Positions 4,340-6,947 of a stretch of DNA of 6,947 nt are shown one piece after another. The notes under the pieces are model-generated. The model made no database searches. It was given only the letters and a program-made list of their open reading frames with translations, and was not told the DNA's origin. The stretch spans positions 1 to 6,947 of the forward strand of contig JAOZSF010000106.1 of assembly GCA_029939815.1 (NCBI GenBank), read 5' to 3'. Each line of letters starts with the position of its first letter. The first letter of the stretch is position 1. The DNA comes from a bacterium (lineage in GTDB: Bacteria > Auribacterota > UBA3054 > B51-G9). The position numbers and the translations under genes were made by a program.

Positions 4340-6676
4340 CTACGAACATTTACTATATCCGCAAGAGAAACATTTATTACAATTTTCTTCAAAGAATAAT
4401 GATCTTTCTCCACATTGTGGACAAATCATGAACTGTGAATTAAGATTTTTACCAACATCTACTTGTTCAGGTTCCATGCCTACACTTTCAGTACTGCCCA
4501 TTGGTTCAGAAGCATCAACCGGAACTTTCAATTGAACGGCATTTTGTTTTTTTGATTTTTTGGGTTCAATAAAACCAATATTTATTAAATGCTGTTCGAT
4601 CACATCACCTATTTCAGCGACGAGTGAGGGAATATACCGCCCGTTTCTAAAATAACCTCCGTTCGGGTCAAAGATAGATTTTAATTCTTCAACAAGAAAA
4701 GAAGGGTCACTGCTTCTTCTGAACACAGCGGAAATCAAGCGTGTCATTGCGACGATCCAGCTGAAATGCTGTAAATTTTTACTGTTGATAAATATCTCGA
4801 ACGGTCGTCTCACATCGCCTTCGCAAATATCATTAATAGTAATATAGAGCGCCTGTTTGCTTAAAGGAGTTTTGATTTTATATGTGGTTCCCTGAAGATA
4901 AATAGGCCGGCGGGGAACAGTATTCAATTCATCTGTTGTGGAGAGCATTTCATCATCTATTTCAACTTTTTCTTTTTTATCTTCATCGCGCTGAAGTATT
5001 CCCGTTATGTTTTCATTAGGGCGGAACGTAGTACACCCTTTTGCTCCCTGTTCATAAGCATAAAGATAAATATCTTTAAATTCTTCAAACGGAAAATCAT
5101 TTGGAACATTTATTGTTTTGGAAATTGAACTATCAACATATTTTTGAAGATGAGCCTGCATATCAACATGCTGTCGTGGAACTATTTTATCTGTTGTAAC
5201 AAAATAATCCGGTTTTTCAGTGTCTTCAGAATAAATTTCGGAAAATAATCTGTATGCGTAATCCGCTACCTTGCGTTCTTCATATTCATCATCATTTTCC
5301 GTGCGGAACCGTCTTGTAAACGAAAGAGCAAATACAGGTTCCAAACCACTCGACACATTTCCCGCGAGCAACGAAATAGTGCCGGTCGGCGCTATAGAAA
5401 TCAGGTGAGAATTTCTTATACCGAACTCTTTAATCCGTTTGCGGATTTTTTCAGGCAGAGTCTTAATAAATTCTCCTTCAAGATAACGCTCACGATCAAG
5501 CATCGGAAATTCCCCCTTCTCAACCGCAAGATCAATTGACGCGTCATAAGCCACGTCACGAATTGTCCCCATGATTTTCCCGGCAAGTTCAAGTGATTCT
5601 TTAGTTCCGTATTTCACTTTCATCATCGCGAATAAATCAGCGAGACCTGTGATTCCAAGACCCATTCTTCGCTTACTTGCGGCTTCATCAGCTTGTTTTT
5701 TAAGGGGGAAATTAGAAATTTCGACTACATTATCAAGCAGCCTTACCGCTATAGGAATCATTTCCGTAAGAGATTTGTAATCGACTTCAGCTTTATCCGT
5801 AAAAGGCGCTTTAACAAATTTCGTAAGATTAATCGAGCCGAGAAGACATGCTCCATAAGGCGGCAGCGGTTGTTCACCGCAAGGATTTGTCGCGCGGATA
5901 TCTTCGCAGTACCAGAGATTGTTCATTTTATTAATATGGTCAATAAGAATGAATCCCGGCTCTGCATGATCATAAGTTGACTTCATTATTTTTTCGAACA
6001 AATCACGCGCGCGAACTGTTTTGTGAATCTTTTCATCGAATTTTAAGTCCCAGTTCTGATCCTCTTTTACCGCTTCCATAAAAGCATCGGGAACAGCAAC
6101 GGATAAATTGAACATCTGCAGCGCATTATTCCCGCGCTTGGCTTCGATAAATTGCTCGATGTCAGGATGCGAAATAGATAATACTCCCATCTGTGCCCCG
6201 CGACGATGACCTGCGCTCATAACTGTTCTACACGTTGCGTCAAAAACCTGCATAAAACTCAGCGGACCCGATGCTGCCGACTCGACTCCGCGGATGAATT
6301 CACCGGAAGGGCGGATCGTAGAGAAGTTAAATCCTACTCCGCCGCCTTGTTTCTGAGTCAAAGCCGCTTCAGTCACAGAATTAAAAATTCCTTCCATAGA
6401 ATCTTTAATAGTGTTCATAACATAACAATTGAACATTGTCACCTTTTTGCGGGATGTTCCCGCATTGGCAAGAATTCTTCCCGCAGGGATAAATTTATAG
6501 TCCTTTAATACCGAAAAGAATTTGTCTTCCCAGTAACGATGATCCTTTTCCGGCATCGCCACCGCGTATGCTACACGTCTCCATGTATCCTCGATTGTTT
6601 GATCGATAGGGCTGCCATCTTCGTTTTTATATCTGTATTTTTTGTCCCAAATTTCTTTGCCAATATCCGCGAACAT
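4340..6676 (-). CDS. nrdJ: Adenosylcobalamin-dependent (class II) ribonucleoside-diphosphate reductase
   Basis: This 778-residue cytoplasmic enzyme reduces ribonucleotides to deoxyribonucleotides, using coenzyme B12 to generate the thiyl radical, and so works with or without oxygen. An N-terminal segment (about 1-65) precedes the ten-stranded barrel. The active-site motif NPCGEQPL (264-271) supplies N264, the thiyl cysteine C266 and E268. C84 (MFNCYV) and C277 (YGACLLGS) are the expected redox pair. PTGTISLL (430-437) is the conserved phosphate-binding loop. A region at about 585-705 is the usual C-terminal extension of these enzymes. The end carries CPQCG (752-756), CNKCFSC (766-772) and the terminal CGYSKC (772-777), a zinc-ribbon and shuttle-cysteine tail that receives electrons from thioredoxin-like donors. 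Length and motifs indicate an intact single-chain enzyme without an intein. The ATG at 6676 has no good Shine-Dalgarno sequence. Its promoter has perfect consensus boxes, and possible NrdR boxes lie upstream. There is no cobalamin riboswitch in the short leader. Confidence 0.95.
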   Translation of the reverse strand: MFADIGKEIWDKKYRYKNEDGSPIDQTIEDTWRRVAYAVAMPEKDHRYWEDKFFSVLKDYKFIPAGRILANAGTSRKKVTMFNCYVMNTIKDSMEGIFNSVTEAALTQKQGGGVGFNFSTIRPSGEFIRGVESAASGPLSFMQVFDATCRTVMSAGHRRGAQMGVLSISHPDIEQFIEAKRGNNALQMFNLSVAVPDAFMEAVKEDQNWDLKFDEKIHKTVRARDLFEKIMKSTYDHAEPGFILIDHINKMNNLWYCEDIRATNPCGEQPLPPYGACLLGSINLTKFVKAPFTDKAEVDYKSLTEMIPIAVRLLDNVVEISNFPLKKQADEAASKRRMGLGITGLADLFAMMKVKYGTKESLELAGKIMGTIRDVAYDASIDLAVEKGEFPMLDRERYLEGEFIKTLPEKIRKRIKEFGIRNSHLISIAPTGTISLLAGNVSSGLEPVFALSFTRRFRTENDDEYEERKVADYAYRLFSEIYSEDTEKPDYFVTTDKIVPRQHVDMQAHLQKYVDSSISKTINVPNDFPFEEFKDIYLYAYEQGAKGCTTFRPNENITGILQRDEDKKEKVEIDDEMLSTTDELNTVPRRPIYLQGTTYKIKTPLSKQALYITINDICEGDVRRPFEIFINSKNLQHFSWIVAMTRLISAVFRRSSDPSFLVEELKSIFDPNGGYFRNGRYIPSLVAEIGDVIEQHLINIGFIEPKKSKKQNAVQLKVPVDASEPMGSTESVGMEPEQVDVGKNLNSQFMICPQCGERSLFFEENCNKCFSCGYSKCS

Positions 6677-6732
6677 TTTAGTTTGCCTGTTATTTAGAGG
6701 TTAATTAGTTATTTTTTGAAAGTAGAGGTAAA

Positions 6733-6761
6733 ATTATAATAAAGCCTGGAAATGATGTCAA
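6733..6761 (-). promoter_or_regulatory. Perfect-consensus sigma-70-type promoter of nrdJ
   Basis: On the minus strand TTGACA (6761-6756), a 17-bp spacer and TATAAT (6738-6733) match the consensus at all twelve positions. Transcription should begin near 6726, giving a leader of about 50 nt. Such a strong unregulated core suggests repression; candidate NrdR boxes lie upstream and a TAGAGGT direct repeat lies at and beyond the start site. Confidence 0.88.
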
Positions 6762-6778
6762 GTGGCTGACTCGAAATA

Positions 6779-6825
6779 ATACAATATCTTGTTGTTTACC
6801 AAACAAAATATACCATAAATTGAAA
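6779..6825. promoter_or_regulatory. Possible tandem NrdR boxes upstream of nrdJ
   Basis: Box 1, ATACAATATCTTGTTG (6779-6794), matches the NrdR consensus acaCwAtATaTwGtgt at 12 of 16 positions; box 2, ATACCATAAATTGAAA (6810-6825), at 10 of 16. Their centres are 31 bp apart, the three-turn spacing typical of NrdR box pairs. They lie about 60 and 91 bp upstream of the predicted start, farther than the usual promoter-overlapping position, and box 2 overlaps the AT-rich inverted repeat at 6816-6843. Motif matching was done by eye. Confidence 0.4.
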
Positions 6826-6843
6826 TTTAATGATTTCAATTTA
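6816..6843 (-). terminator. 11-bp AT-rich stem-loop at the end of the upstream gene
   Basis: TAAATTGAAAT and ATTTCAATTTA are perfect inverted repeats of 11 bp separated by 6 bp. On the minus strand the stem begins with the TAA stop codon of the partial gene. It is followed only by a loosely T-rich stretch (TGGTATATTTTGTTT), so it is at best a weak intrinsic terminator. Confidence 0.4.
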
Positions 6844-6947
6844 CTCGTGATAAAAAATCACCTGACTGCCAAGAGGAGCAAAATCAAATCCCAGCTCTTT
6901 CATTGGAGATAACGCTTCACGAACACTATTTTGTTTTTCAGGCGGAA
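6841..6947 (-). CDS. C-terminal fragment of an unidentified protein
   Basis: One minus-strand frame is open from the window edge to TAA at 6843-6841, giving 34 visible residues that end GSQVIFYHE. The stretch VREALSPMKELGFDF followed by APLGSQVIFYHE reads like a true globular C terminus, with plausible amphipathic helix and strand. The 5' part lies outside the window. The shape of the tail recalls the C-terminal end of some GHMP-type sugar kinases, but this is a weak impression and I give no functional call. The gene is separated from nrdJ by 164 bp holding a stem-loop and the nrdJ promoter, so it is probably a separate transcription unit. Confidence 0.6.
   Translation of the reverse strand, partial: PPEKQNSVREALSPMKELGFDFAPLGSQVIFYHE

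Noticed and set aside
4280..4399. Plus-strand 39-codon ORF encoding a very hydrophobic peptide (MDFTIIIVILLF...), reminiscent of a type I toxin
   Set aside because: Its hydrophobicity comes from the T-rich loop and T tract. It starts inside the terminator stem, runs through the terminator and into the antisense of nrdJ codons, and has no good ribosome binding site.
6206..6508. Plus-strand 100-codon ORF, with similar ones at 5571-5780, 5693-5980, 917-1168, 351-644 and 1643-1864
   Set aside because: All are shadows of strongly supported minus-strand coding sequence and lack family features of their own.
6677..6732. Cobalamin riboswitch ahead of nrdJ
   Set aside because: The predicted leader is only about 50 nt, too short for the element, and has no B12-box-like core.
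1..6947. CRISPR array, tRNA, rRNA or insertion sequence
   Set aside because: No spaced direct repeats, cloverleaf-like segments or transposase coding sequence were seen; the repeats present are short octamer arrays.

Overview
The window comes from an AT-rich bacterial chromosome, and every confident gene lies on the minus strand. Reading along that strand (right to left in these coordinates) it holds: the C-terminal tail of an unidentified protein (cut by the window edge); a full-length adenosylcobalamin-dependent class II ribonucleotide reductase; a fused homocysteine S-methyltransferase/methylenetetrahydrofolate reductase; and a two-gene operon of a STAS-domain protein and a membrane-anchored GAF/SpoIIE-type (PP2C) phosphatase. 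The taxon cannot be fixed from this sequence. The 'DSTFIG' form of the STAS motif, B12-dependent RNR, sigma-54 promoter signature and octamer repeat arrays would suit a Planctomycetota/PVC-like or similar environmental lineage, but this is an impression. The classical TTGACA/TATAAT promoters argue against a typical Bacteroidota member.

Layout: 1-30 is an octamer repeat array (AGTGGATT units). 80-1531 is the phosphatase, overlapping by 4 bp the STAS gene at 1528-2031. The 2032-2237 gap holds a strong sigma-70-type promoter for that operon, a second octamer array and several inverted repeats. 2238-4094 is the methyltransferase/MTHFR fusion. 4095-4339 is the most interesting gap. 4340-6676 is the reductase, behind a perfect-consensus sigma-70 promoter with two possible NrdR boxes. 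6841-6947 is the tail of the upstream gene.

The notable candidate lies in 4126-4332 on the plus strand, where no protein gene is transcribed. A near-consensus sigma-54 (-24/-12) promoter is followed, about 11 nt past its -12 element, by a roughly 67-nt sequence consisting almost entirely of a 12-bp perfect stem, a loop exposing CCUCC, and a run of eight Ts. This looks like an undescribed sigma-54-dependent small RNA with its own intrinsic terminator, and dyad sites that could bind an enhancer-binding protein lie 110-127 bp upstream of the predicted start. The exact complement of the loop is an excellent Shine-Dalgarno sequence in front of a 23-codon minus-strand ORF, so a small-peptide reading must be excluded.

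Functionally, the reductase supplies deoxyribonucleotides and the fusion enzyme links the folate one-carbon pool to methionine. The STAS/phosphatase pair looks like half of a partner-switching signalling module whose kinase/anti-sigma partner and output are not in the window.
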